A DNA stretch of 64,000 nt from Colocasia esculenta. Lineage: Eukaryota; Streptophyta; Magnoliopsida; Alismatales; Araceae. Shown here piece after piece: positions 45,880 through 57,345 of the stretch. Position 1 is the first letter of the stretch. Every line of letters begins with the position of its first letter. Below the pieces are notes generated by a model. It was not told the DNA's origin. It was given only the letters and a program-made list of their open reading frames with translations, and did no database searches. Location: the NCBI GenBank assembly GCA_014218235.1, contig CM024764.1, forward strand, positions 65,199,184 to 65,263,183, read 5' to 3'. A program made the position numbers and the translations under genes.

Positions 45880-46330
45880 TAAAGCAATCGATATTTCAGA
45901 AAGGCAATCGATGTGAAACAACTGCAATCACTACATGAAGGCAATCAATGTCTAAGGCAATCGATGTCTGAAGGTAATCGATGTCCAAATGCAATTGATG
46001 TCCAAAGACAGTCGATGTCTAAAGGCAATAGAAGTTCAAATGAAGAGCAATCGATGTTTAAGACAATCGATGTTCTAAGGCAATCGATGTTCCAATGCAA
46101 TCGATGTTTCAATGCAATCGATGTTCTAAAGTAATCGATGTTTAAGTGAAGAGCAATTGATGTTTAATGAAGTAATCGATGTTCTAAGATAATCGATGTT
46201 TCAAACAATCGATGTTTAAGTAAAGCAATCGATGTTTGAATGCAATCGATGTTCTAATGCAATCGTTGTTTAAATGAAGTAATCGATGTTTGAACTTATT
46301 AGCAATCGATGTAAGACTTCGACTTTAGAG
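45880..46330 (-). repeat. short-period AATCGATGT array in the minus-strand SIRE-like LTR
   Basis: About 25 copies of CAATCGATGT at 12-30 bp spacing. It occupies the same relative place in the LTR as the AACGATT arrays at 2279 and 36428. Confidence 0.85.
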
Positions 46331-46825
46331 AAGTCGTAGTGAGATTTCGACTGATGACCTTTGTTCATTAATCGACACCTAACTTCGATTGTACATGAGT
46401 TGGAGTCACATGACATATATGTATGTGTTGTGTACTTGGAAAAATTTTGAGCAAGCAGAAGAACATATGCGCCATCCAAATATATTCTTCTGTGATATTA
46501 TTATAGTGCATTTGAAGATTATTTATACAGATGGTTATGCACTCATTAATTAAGCAAGCATCTGTAAAAATAATTGCACAACAATCGATATAAACTTGGT
46601 CATCAATCATAAGGGGTAAATGTCAATCGATATGGAACTGAACAACAATCAATTGGTCGAGAATATAACGTAAAACAGTCGAAGTGAAGCTTTGGATAAA
46701 ACATGTTATTTCTTATGCATAGATAATCTTGAAAAATGGTAATAAATATATTCATGTTATTTATGATAATCATGAGATTTTATTATCACCAAAATAAAAG
46801 GATAAAATATAAGATTGGTTTAACA

Positions 46826-47011
46826 TTCTGGACAGTCGTCATTGGTCTCCACATCGACTTGCTACACTGCAACCTCCATTCGGTCGCAGACAAAGTGGTC
46901 GTCCACGTAGCAGACACCTTCATATGCATATGGATACGAATAAGGAAGGGTCATCACATAACCATTGTAGCCAACCAGGCCATTATAGGAGTACATGTCC
47001 AAGGGTGCAAC
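46826..47011 (+). pseudogene. MULE transposase, C-terminal end
   Basis: Reading on from FYPTL at 31638 and skipping one 5-bp duplication, the frame continues here in phase through LQPPFGRRQSGRPRSRH and the zinc-knuckle remnant CSQPGHYRSTCP. GRPRSR plus a knuckle is the usual C terminus of MULE transposases. The first Cys of the knuckle appears lost (His). The end is cut at 47011 by the minus-strand gypsy element. Confidence 0.75.
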
Positions 47012-50000
47012 TGTCATGCCCCGCCAATTTAGCAGCGGAATAAATCGAGGAGGCATGAACAATGAGTATGGTAATGTAAATTGCGCATACATTCGCAAAT
47101 ATCAGAACTACTAATGAACAATAATTGCAATAAAACTCATCATTTTATTGATAATTCATCTAAACTATTACAACTACTAATTCAGAACCAAAACATAGGG
47201 CTCAATGACTTTATTACATTGGAAAAGAAATCTAAAGCAAATATCTAACTAGACTCTAAGGTACTAAGGATATTCCATCGCTATGACTTCAGGACACTCA
47301 TCACTCCAGTCCAATCCCATTGTTGTGTGTAAGGTCGTCACTTGACTTACCTAAAAACACAATAACAAATAACGAAGGGTGAGCGATAACGCTCAGTAGG
47401 ACTTAATATCTCGTGTAAACAAGCATGCTTTAAGTGATTAATGTCTTGTCACACAGGTTAACTAGAGAGAACGATCAAGTATAGTTAAGAGAGTAATAGT
47501 ACAAGATAATGAGAGATTGATGACATACTATATCAAAACAATAATAGTATGCGATAACATGTGAACGATAATACATTTCACAAGAATATTGCAAAACTAG
47601 GACGATAGAGAGTTGACCATGTAACGAGATAGCGTGTGACAAGATAGTGTATAACAAGATAACGTGTATCAAAATGACATGTAATAGGATAGCTTGTATC
47701 AAGGTGGCGTGTAACAAGATAGCTTGTATATCAAGATAGCGTGTAACGAGATTGCATGTAAAGAGATAGCGTGTAAAAAGATAACATGTAATGAGATAAC
47801 GTGTATAATTGCACCACGGTGCACTAGTCGAGTACCGCAATAGTCACTTTGGGACAATAGCCGTTTAACGATAGTACACATCATCTGAACTCCTCAGACT
47901 AATGTTATAACAGTCAGTGCTAGCACAATAATAGCACTGAAATGGTACAGTACGTCTGAACTCCTCAAACTAATAGTATAACAGTTAGGTGTCTAGCCAA
48001 TGTCGAGATAGTCAGAACTGGTGCAATGCAGAACACCGTCAATAGCCCCTGCAGGTATTTTCGGGTGGCTCTCTGCCCCCAGGACTAGATTGGAGCCCCT
48101 CGGACACTCTCCGTGCCCTGCACAATTATGCATTCGAGTCAGTAGGGTCACTGGACCCATATTATGGCGCTAGACAGTCATGTATAGTACACGCAATGGG
48201 AGCCACAACAGCTCAAGAGTCTCAAGAGAGTACTAGATGAAAATACAAGATAGTAGAGTGAACATGAATAGATGAGAGTACAAGGATAGTAGATGAGATA
48301 GGGGTATCATAAAACAACGATAAACCACGATAGTAACGGTTGCACAGCACCAGGTCGAGTATCGGCAGTCTGGTGGAAGAAGTCACCACCGCCCACTAGC
48401 CATGCTAAGAACACTGGCCAGGTGGTCCGGCATGATCACAAGATAAGAGAGATCTTACTAAGGCCATTTGAATCGTACTGATCCCTAAGAGTGTAACGGG
48501 ATTTAAAGGGTACAACTAGCTCGTCGGCAATGGACGTGCGCCAAAGCCAAGAAGACTTACGGAGGTCTTGACAAGGATTCCATAGTCCAGTCGAGAGTAT
48601 TCTCGGTGGAGAGGTGGTCCAAGTCAAGGGAAAGTGTGTAAAACGGGTCCGTCGTGCCTCGAGTGCTCGAAGGCCGAGGGAAAACGATAACGGTATTTAA
48701 AATACGTGAGTAAAAATGGAAACAATTGTATTTAATAAAATATGATAATTTAGTCATTTATTTCTCTAAGTTACTAGATACATTATTGCATAAATTATTA
48801 GGGTCTAATGACAATTAATAAAGTCATGTGTGTGTAAGTGTAAAGAAATCTTGAGGATATGACAAGTCGTGCAGATGTCCTTTTAAAATAATTAAATTTA
48901 TATCATTAATGCCATTTATTAACTTGCCAAGTCGGGTTAACTATATCATGGTTTAATCATGGCTAATTAGGGGTATAAAGCTTAAACAACAGGACATATG
49001 CACAATTTTTCCATTCTGGTCGGATTTATGAAAATGCGACAGACTTACCCGTCGCGATTCAAGTCGCGATGGGGCAGTCGGGCGTGACACAGAACCTGGC
49101 CGATCTGGCCCGGTCCAGAGTGAATCACGGAAGCTTATGCCGCCGCGTTCTTGACGCGACGCCATCGGCCGGCGCGACCCCGCTGATATCGCGGCGGATC
49201 GCGTCGTCGCGATAACATGTGTGATTGCCCTTTTTCCCTTTTTCTCAGGGCGAGTCCTCTGTGATACAGGGACGTTCTAAATTCCATATAAAATAGTACG
49301 AAACGAACGTAGACATGTATATCTATCAACATGCACGATTAATTTGAAATTAGACAAGATTTAGGCATGCTTTGAACATGTTACATTCCGATGACCTAAA
49401 CAGGCACAGTCAGAGTTCAACGAATTAATTAGAGATAAATACATGATGAAAAATTCTGAAACCAGGAGCGTTAGAAAGCTAACACGAAGTAGTATTTTAT
49501 AGAAGTTTCTCATGGTGTGGGATCAAGTATGCATGGAGTTTAAAGATAAACTTGAAGAGTCGGGTACAAGCAACAGATAGGGATTCAAAGATTTAATTCT
49601 CCCTCATGGGAGATCGAAATCGAGCAAGACTAGGGGCGTTTGAAAGATAATAAGATGCAGTATATACGAGAATTTTATCATGGCATGAGAGCTAGTACAT
49701 GTGGGGAATTAGAGAAAAACATAAGAGTTCGATTTATGGTAACAACAGGATTTCACGAATTAAATTCGCCCAAATAGATGAGCGAAATACAACCAGACCA
49801 GAGGACTTTTGAAGAGGTACATAAAGGCTACCTAGGATAATTTTTACACGATTTTTGCTTGAGAGATTGCCTACCTTTCATGCGTTTAAGGAATCCTAGG
49901 GCTTGAAGACGAGGTAGAAGATGAAATCCTCTTGCTCCAAGCTCCTTCCTTCTTGCTCCTCTCGTCCTCAACTCCTCTCTTCGTCCCCTAGAGCTTCAAC

Positions 50001-51160
50001 AATGATCTATGGGGTGGTAGGGTCGAATTTGGGTGTGTATGGCTTGGTTTAAGAGTCCTACTCTTCTAAAACTCTTTCTTTCCCTTCAAACTCTTAATTT
50101 TCCACATTTATCACCCAATGTCTTGCCTTTATCTACCTAATAGGCTTGGGGAGAAGTCTAAATTCGTGGGTAATAGTTTAGGATAGGATTAGGACTCTTT
50201 TTAGGATATTTATAACCCTTTTTAGTATTTATCTTACCCCTTTTTAATTTATTTATTAATTAACTCTGAATTTCCACATTTATCTCCCCCTATTCTAGCA
50301 TTTATCCACTAATTGGCTTGGGGAGAGATCTAATTTCATGGGTAATAAGTTAGGATAAATCTAGGACTCTTTTTAGGGATTTATATATGTCATATATTAT
50401 TTATCTTAACTCTTTTTCTAATTATTACTGTATTTAATCCGAATTTCACTTAATTAACTCCCATCTCATGATGGGCTCTTCCTATTTGGGCCCAACAATC
50501 CATGTTAGGTCCATTAACAAAACCCATTACTAATTTAACTTAATGGGTATTGATTTAATTCCTAATTAATCACCCTTTATCCTTATGTAAATCTATTTAT
50601 CACGCTTATTCAAGTGATTTCATATTTTTAAATTGATTAAATATTATTCATGCCAATATTTCTAACCTTCATCATTTGGTCTCTTACTCTTGGCCAAATA
50701 ACTCGTGTGAGCTTAATTGTACAACCCATGTACTTACTTTACTTAATAGATTTTTAATTATCCTTTTATTAGAGAATTTATTCATGGGCCAAGATTGTCC
50801 ATTGGTCCAAATATCATAATGGGCTATCAACCCATATTATTTAAAGTCTACCCACATGTTTAATTTCATTTATAATTCGCTTGGCTCATAAAATAATGTG
50901 TTCTTTGACTTATTCCTTAATTATGCTAATAAGTCGCATAAATTCTTAAACTAAATCCAAACGATTTTTCTATGCCCAAATTTCATGATGGGTCATTAGA
51001 GAACATTATTTAAAGTATAACTATTATTTTTACGGAATTTTTATAGGGGCTTATACGCATGCAATAATGATGCGTACCCTTTTAACTAATTGAATTTATT
51101 ACTTGATAAAATTTCAATTTATCCATAATTTTTAATTAATGAATTTTTTGGGGTATTACA
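47012..51160 (-). repeat. 3' LTR, family B minus-strand element
   Basis: Starts (minus) TGTAATACCCCAAAAAATT at 51160 and ends GGGGCATGACA at 47012; 4149 bp. Donor-like GAAAG|GTAGGC at 49873/49872, TCGCGA cluster at 49035-49225, acceptor-like GTTTTTAG|GTAAG at 47351, 339-bp tail. Its terminal 1115 bp (47012-48126) align without any net indel to 51483-52597. Confidence 0.9.
47351..49872 (-). other. candidate LTR-internal intron, family B minus-strand LTR
   Basis: Donor at 49873/49872, acceptor at 47351; 2522 bp. The other LTR of the same element reads TTTTCAG|GTAAG at 51822. The acceptor block includes TCCTACTGAGCG and CGCTCACCC. A short frame (KSSDDLTHNNGIGLE then stop) follows. Confidence 0.4.
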
Positions 51161-51482
51161 TCCTCCCCCACTTAAATAGAAATTGGTCCCCAAATTCATA
51201 TGATATGATATGCCTACCAATTTACTCGGAATATATCATTCCATCATCTCCACTAATCTCCTGCGAGCAATAGCATTTAATTTATTTCCTTTTTGACTTT
51301 GGGTACTAACGTATTACTGAGTTGATGCATGTATATTTATAATGTATTCAGATCTTAACCATGGTTATACCCAATCCTCACATAGGTATGGTGGTTGACT
51401 TAGACACGTGTTAGGGCAGTTCACCTAGAACATCCTAGACTTAAAATATCTTATTAAGGACATCCTAGGCTCTGATACCAAC
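51161..51482 (-). other. 322-bp internal region with polypurine tract and primer site
   Basis: Minus strand: TGGTATCAGAGC (51480-51469), about 290 bp of noncoding leader, then AATTTGGGGACCAA and AAGTGGGGGAGGA (51173-51161) directly at the LTR. The last part matches the end of the family A element (28605-28639), so a 5' leader is joined straight to a 3' untranslated region with gag-pol missing. Confidence 0.9.
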
Positions 51483-52597
51483 TGTCATGCCCCGCCAATT
51501 TAGCAGCGGAATAAATCGGGGAGGCATGAACAACGAGTATGGTAATGTAAATTGCGCATACATTCGTAAATATCAGAGCTACTAATGAACAATAATTGCA
51601 ATAAAACTCATCATTTTATTGATAATTCATCTAAACTATTACAACCACTAATTCAGAGCCAAAACATAGGGTTCAATGACTTTATTACATTGGAAAAGAA
51701 ATCTAAAACAAATATCTAACTAGACTCTAAGGTACTAAGGACATTCCATCGCTATGACTTCAGGACGCTCATCACTCCAGTCCAATCCCGTTGTTGTGTG
51801 TAAGGTCATCACTTGACTTACCTGAAAACACAATAACAAATAACGAAGGGTGAGCGATAACACTCAGTAGGACATAATATCTCGTGTAAACAAGCATGCT
51901 TTAAGTGATTAATGTTTTGTCACGCAGGTTAACTAGAGAGAAGGATCAAGTATAGTCAAAAGAGTAATAGTACAAGATAACGAGAGATTGATGACATACT
52001 ATATCAAAAGAATAATAGCATGCGATAACATGTGAACGATAATACATTTCACAAGAATATTGCAAAACTAGGACGATAGAGAATTGACCATATAACGAGA
52101 TAGCATGTGACAAGATAGTGTATAACAAGATAGCGTATATCAAAATGACATGTAATAGGATAGCTTGTATCAAGGTGGCGTGTAACAAGATATCTTGTAT
52201 ATCAAGATAGCGTGTAACGAGATTGCATGTAAAGAGATAGCGTGTAAAAAGATAACATGTAATGAGATAACGTGTATGATTGCACCACGGTGCACTAGTC
52301 GAGTACAACAATAGTCACTTTGGGACAGTAGCCGTTTAACGATAGTACATTTCGTCTGAACTCCTCAGACTAATGTTATAACAGTCAGTACTAGCACAAT
52401 AATAGCACCGAAATGGTACAGTACGTCTGAACTCCTCAGACTAATAGTATAACAGTTAGGTGTCTAGCCAATGTCGAGATAGTCAGAACCGGTGCAATGC
52501 AGAACACCGTCAATAGCCCCTGCAGGTATTTTCGGGTGGCTCTCTGCCCCCAAGACTAGATTGGAGCCTCTCCGACACTCTCCGTGCCCTGCACAAT
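51483..52597 (-). repeat. 5' LTR of the family B minus-strand element, cut by CACTA copy 2
   Basis: 1115 bp matching 47012-48126. Similarity stops at GCACAAT, where CACTACAAG begins. The remaining 3 kb should lie beyond the far end of the CACTA element. Confidence 0.9.
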
Positions 52598-53075
52598 CAC
52601 TACAAGAAAAAGAGGGATTACCGACGGACTGGATCCGTCGGAAATCCATCGGTATTCCGTCGGAAAAGGCACCTTCCGACCGCTTTCCGTCCAACGCTCG
52701 TCGGAAACGTTCCGTCGGAAATAATTGGTCAGAACTTTCCGACGGATGAAAATTCCGTCGGAATTCGGTCGAAACCTCCGACAGATTTCATCCGTCGGTA
52801 AAGGCGTCAGTATTTGCCGACCGAATTACCGACGGTAAAATACCGTCGGTAATTTATCTTTTCCGACAGATATTTATCCGTCGGCAAATCCGTCAGTATT
52901 TTCCGACGGACTTGCCGACGGTATTTAGCCGTCGGTAATTTAAGTTCCGACAGATACACATCCGTCGGCCAATCTGTCAGGACTTTCCGAAGGTATTACC
53001 GACGGTCTTTTTCCGTCGGTAATTTATACTTTCCGACGGAAACTTATCCGTCGGAAATTCCGTCGGAAAATACAC
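52598..53075. repeat. CACTA copy 2 terminus and subterminal repeats
   Basis: About 35 copies of TCCGTCGG, CCGACGG and one-base variants, in both orientations and often paired head to head, between 52618 and 53070. The same motif field is present in copy 1. Confidence 0.9.
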
Positions 53076-53404
53076 ATATATTTTTTTAAATAAACAAATA
53101 AAAATACATTGCTACAATGTCAAACCTGCTACAATATTCATAAATTTAACAAATACTAACAATCAACAGAAAAACATAAGATACAATGAATATAAATCAT
53201 ATAGCATAATGAATACAAAAATCAACATAGATCTGCTGGATCGTCTGCTGTCCCTGCCTCGTCATCGTCTGGAGCTGGATCCTATATTAAAACAAATTAA
53301 AATGAGAAACATTAATAATAAATAAAAGAAATACAATATTTTCAAAAATGAAATTTAAAACATGTGATTATTTCTCAAACTTAATATAATAATATTTTTA
53401 GATC

Positions 53405-56400
53405 CATCATTTTCTTGGGTGTTTTTAGATCCGTCCTTTGAATGCCCAACCCAATCCGGGGATCCAAATTGGATTCCGTCAGTTTCTACACGTCACTTTA
53501 ACCCACCCGGTCGTGTCGGAGAAAACGGCACGTCAATCCGATCCCTATTTGGGATTTTGGACCCCCGGGTTGTGTGTTTTAACCTTTTATATATACTTGC
53601 GTGTTTTTAGATCCGTCCTTTGAATGCCCAACCCAATCTGGGGATCCAAATTGGATTCCGTTAGTTTCTACACGTCCCTTTAACCCACTCGGCCGTGTCG
53701 GAGAAAACGGCACGTCGATCCGATCCCTATTTGGATTTTGGACCCCCGGGTTGTGTATTTTAACCTTTTATATATACTTGGGTGTTTTTAGATCCATCCT
53801 TTGAATGTCCAACCCAATCCGGAGATCCAAATTGGATTCCGTCAGATCCCACACGTCACTTTAACCCACCCGGTCGTGTTGGAGAAAACGGCACGCCGAT
53901 CCGATCCCTATTTGGGATTTTGGACCCCCAGATTACGTGTTTTGACCATTTATATATGCTTGGCCGTGTTTTTAGATCCGTCCTTTGAATGCCCAACCCA
54001 ATCCGGGGATCCAAATTGGATTCCGTCAGTTCCCACTCGTCACTTTAACCCACCCGGTCGTGTCAGAAAAACGGCACGTCGATCCGATCCCTATTTGGGA
54101 TTTTGGACCCCCGGGTTGTGTGTTTTAACCTTTTATATACTTGGGTGTTTTTAGATCCGTCCTTTGAATGCCCAACCCAATCCGGAGATCCAAATTGGAT
54201 TCCGTCAGTTCCCCCACGTCACTTTAACCCACCCGATCGTGTCGGAGAAAACAGCACGCCGATCCGATCCCTATTTGGGATTTTGGACCCCCGGGTTGCG
54301 TGTTTTGACCATTTATATATGCTTGGCCGTGTTTTTAGATCCGTCCTTTGAATGCCCAACCCAATCCTGGGATCCAAATTGATTCCGTCAGTTCCCCTCG
54401 TCACTTTAACCCACCCGTCGTGTCGGAGAAAACGGCACGTCGATCCGATCCCTACTTGGGATTTTGGACCCCCGGTTTGTGTTTTAACCTTTTATATATA
54501 TACTTGGGTGTTTTTAGATCCGTCCTTTGAATGCCCAACCCAATCCGGGGATCCAAATTGGATTCCGTCAGTTTCTACACGTCACTTTAACCCACCCGGT
54601 CGTGTCGGAGAAAACGACACGTCGATCCGATCCCTATTTGGGATTTTGGACCCCCGGTTTTGTTTGTTAACCTTTTATATATACTTGGGTATTTTTAGAT
54701 CCATCCTTTGAATGCCCAACCCAATCCGGGGATCCAAATTGGATTCCGTCAGTTTTTACACGTCACTTTAACCCACCCGTGGTGTCGGAGAAAATGACAC
54801 GTCGATCCGATCCCTATTTGGGATTTTGGACCCCCGGGTTGTGTGTTTTTTAACCTTTTATATATACTTGGGTGTTTTTAGATCCGTCCTTTGAATGCCC
54901 AACCCAATTCGGAGATCCAAATTGGATTCCGTCAGTTCCCCCACGTCACTTTAACCCCCCGGTCGTGTCGGAGAAAACGGCACACCGATCCGATCCCTAT
55001 TTGGGATTTTGGACCCCTGGATTGCGTGTTTTGACCATTTATATATGCTTGGCCGTGTTTTTAGATCCGTCCTTTGAATGCCCAACCCAATCCAAGGATC
55101 CAAATTGGATTCCGTCATTTCCCACTCGTCACTTTAACCCACCCGGTCGTGTCGGAGAAAACGACACGTCGATCCGATCCCTATTTGGGATTTTGGACCT
55201 CCCGGTTGTGTGTTTTAACCTTTTATATACTTGGGTGTTTTTAGATCCGTCCTTTGAATGCCCAACCTAATCCGGGGATCCAAATTGGATTCCGTCAGTT
55301 CCCACTCGTCACTTTAACCCACCCGGTCGTGTCGGAGAAAACGGCACGTCGATCCGATCCCTATTTGGGATTTTGGACTCCCGGGTTGCTTGTTTTGACC
55401 ATTTATATATGCTTGGCCGTGTTTTTAGATCCGTCCTTTGAATGCCCAACCCAATACGGGGATCCAAATTGGATTCCGTCAGTTCCCACTCGTCACTTTA
55501 ACCCACCCACGTCGTCGTGAGAAAACGGCACGTCGATCCGATCCCTATTTGGGATTTTGGACCCCCGGTTGTGTGTTTTAACCTTTTATATATACTTGAG
55601 TGTTTTTAGATCCGTCCTTTGAATGCCCAACCCAATCCGGAGATCCAAATTGGATTCCGTCAGTTTCTACACGTCACTTTAACCCACCCGTCGTGTCGGA
55701 GAAAACGGCACGTCGATCCGATCCCTATTTGGGATTTTGGACCCCCGGGTTTTGTGTTTTAACCTTTTATATATACTTGGGTGTTTTTAGATCCGTCCTT
55801 TGAATGCCCAACCCAATCCGGATCCAAATTGGATTCCGTCAGTTTTTACACGTCACTTTAACCCACCCGGTGGTGTCGGAGAAAACGACACGTCGATCCG
55901 ATCCCTATTTGGGATTTTGGACCCCCGGGTTGTGTGTTTTAACCTTTTATATATACTTGGGTGTTTTTAGATCCGTCCTTTGAATGCCCAACCCAATCCG
56001 GAGATCCAAATTGGATTCCGTCAGTTCCCACACGTCACTTTAACCCACCCGGTCGTGTCGGAGAAAACGGCACGCCGATCCGATCCCTATTTGGGATTTT
56101 GGACCCCCGGATTGCGTATTTTGACCATTTATATATGCTTGGCCGTGTTTTTAGATCCGTCCTTTGAATGCCCAACCCAATCCGGGGATCCAAATTGGAT
56201 TCCGTCAGTTCCCAGTCGTCACTTTAACCCACCTGTCGTGTCGGAGAAAACGGCACGTCGATCCGATCCCTATTTGGGATTTTGGACCCCCGGTTGTGTG
56301 TTTTAACCTTTTATATATACTTGGGTGTTTTTAGATCCGTCCTTTGAATGCCCAACCCAATCCGGGGATCCAAATTGGATTCCGTCAGTTTCTACACGTC

Positions 56401-57345
56401 ACTTTAACCCACCCGGTCGTGTCGGAGAAAACGGCACGTCGATCCGATCCCTATTTGGGATTTTGGACCCCCGGGTTGTGTGTTTTAACCTTTTATATAT
56501 ACTTGGGTATTTTTAGATCCGTCCTTTGAATGCCCAACCCAATCCGGGGATCCAAATTGGATTCCGTCAGTTTTTACACGTCACTTTAACCCACCCGGTG
56601 GTGTCGGAGAAAATGACACGTCGATCCGATCCCTATTTGGGATTTTGGACCCCCGGGTTGTGTGTTTTAACCTTTTATATATACTTGGGTGTTTTTAGAT
56701 CGTCCTTTGAATGCCCAACCCAATCCGGAGATCCAAATTGGATTCCGTCAGTTCCCACACGTCACTTTAACCCACCGGTCGTGTTGGAGAAAACGGCTCG
56801 CCGATCCGATCCCTATTTGGGATTTTGGACCCCCGGATTGCGTGTTTTGACCATTTATATATGCTTGGCCGTGTTTTTAGATCCGTCCTTTGAATGCCCA
56901 ACCCAATCCGGGGATCCAAATTGGATTCCGTCAGTTCCCACTCGTCACTTTAACCCACCTGGTCGTGTCCGAGAAAACGGCACGTCGATCCGATCCCTAT
57001 TTGGGATTTTGGACCCCCGGGTTGTGTGTTTTAACCTTTTATATATACTTGGGTGTTTTTAGATCCGTCCTTTGAATGCCCAACCCAATCCGGAAATCCA
57101 AATTGGATTCCGTCAGTTCCCACACGTCACTTTAACCCACCCGGTCGTGTCGGAGAAAACGGCACGCCGATCCGATCCCTATTTGGGATTTTGGACCCCC
57201 GGGTTGCGTGTTTTAACCATTTATATATGGTTGACCGTGTTTTTAGATCGGTCCTTTGAATGCCCAACCCAATCCGGGGATCCAAATTGGATTCCGTCAG
57301 TTTCTACACGTTACTTTAACCCACCCGGTCGTGTTGGATGCCCAG
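53405..57345. repeat. 182-bp satellite array in CACTA copy 2 (22 units)
   Basis: Twenty-two units tracked by CCCAACCCAATCC from 53446 to 57266, mean spacing about 182 bp. Two subtypes exist: most end TTAACCTTTTATATATACTT, while others end GACCATTTATATATGCTTGG and have CACGCCGATCC instead of CACGTCGATCC. The second subtype recurs at 53944, 55033, 56123 and 57215, a period of about 1090 bp (six units). The array lies wholly within the last TNP1 intron. Open frames through it are artefacts. Confidence 0.95.

Larger units (their letters stand above)
31639..46825 (-). repeat. SIRE-like LTR on the minus strand, split by a later insertion
   Basis: Minus-strand LTR starting TGTTAAACCAATC (46825) and ending GGGTCAACA (31639), with the C-run (plus-strand G-run at 31671-31680) just inside the 3' end. 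Its two pieces are 31639-32497 and 45373-46825, about 2.3 kb together. The split is the family B solo LTR, which duplicated CCTTC. The flanks CACTG and TTCTG agree at 3 of 5 bases. It contains the phrase around GGACTAGACGTAGG shared with other SIRE-like LTRs and, at 45880-46330, an AATCGATGT array. It appears to be a solo LTR inside the MULE gene. Confidence 0.8.
47012..52597 (-). mobile_element. minus-strand gypsy element with almost no internal region, family B
   Basis: On the minus strand: 5' LTR (51483 up to the CACTA break at 52597), primer site, 322 bp of internal DNA, polypurine tract, 3' LTR (51160-47012, 4149 bp). It retains every cis signal for reverse transcription but no gag or pol. 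Left flank is GCAAC at 47007-47011; the right flank is beyond the window. It needs proteins in trans and is clearly non-autonomous. Confidence 0.85.
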
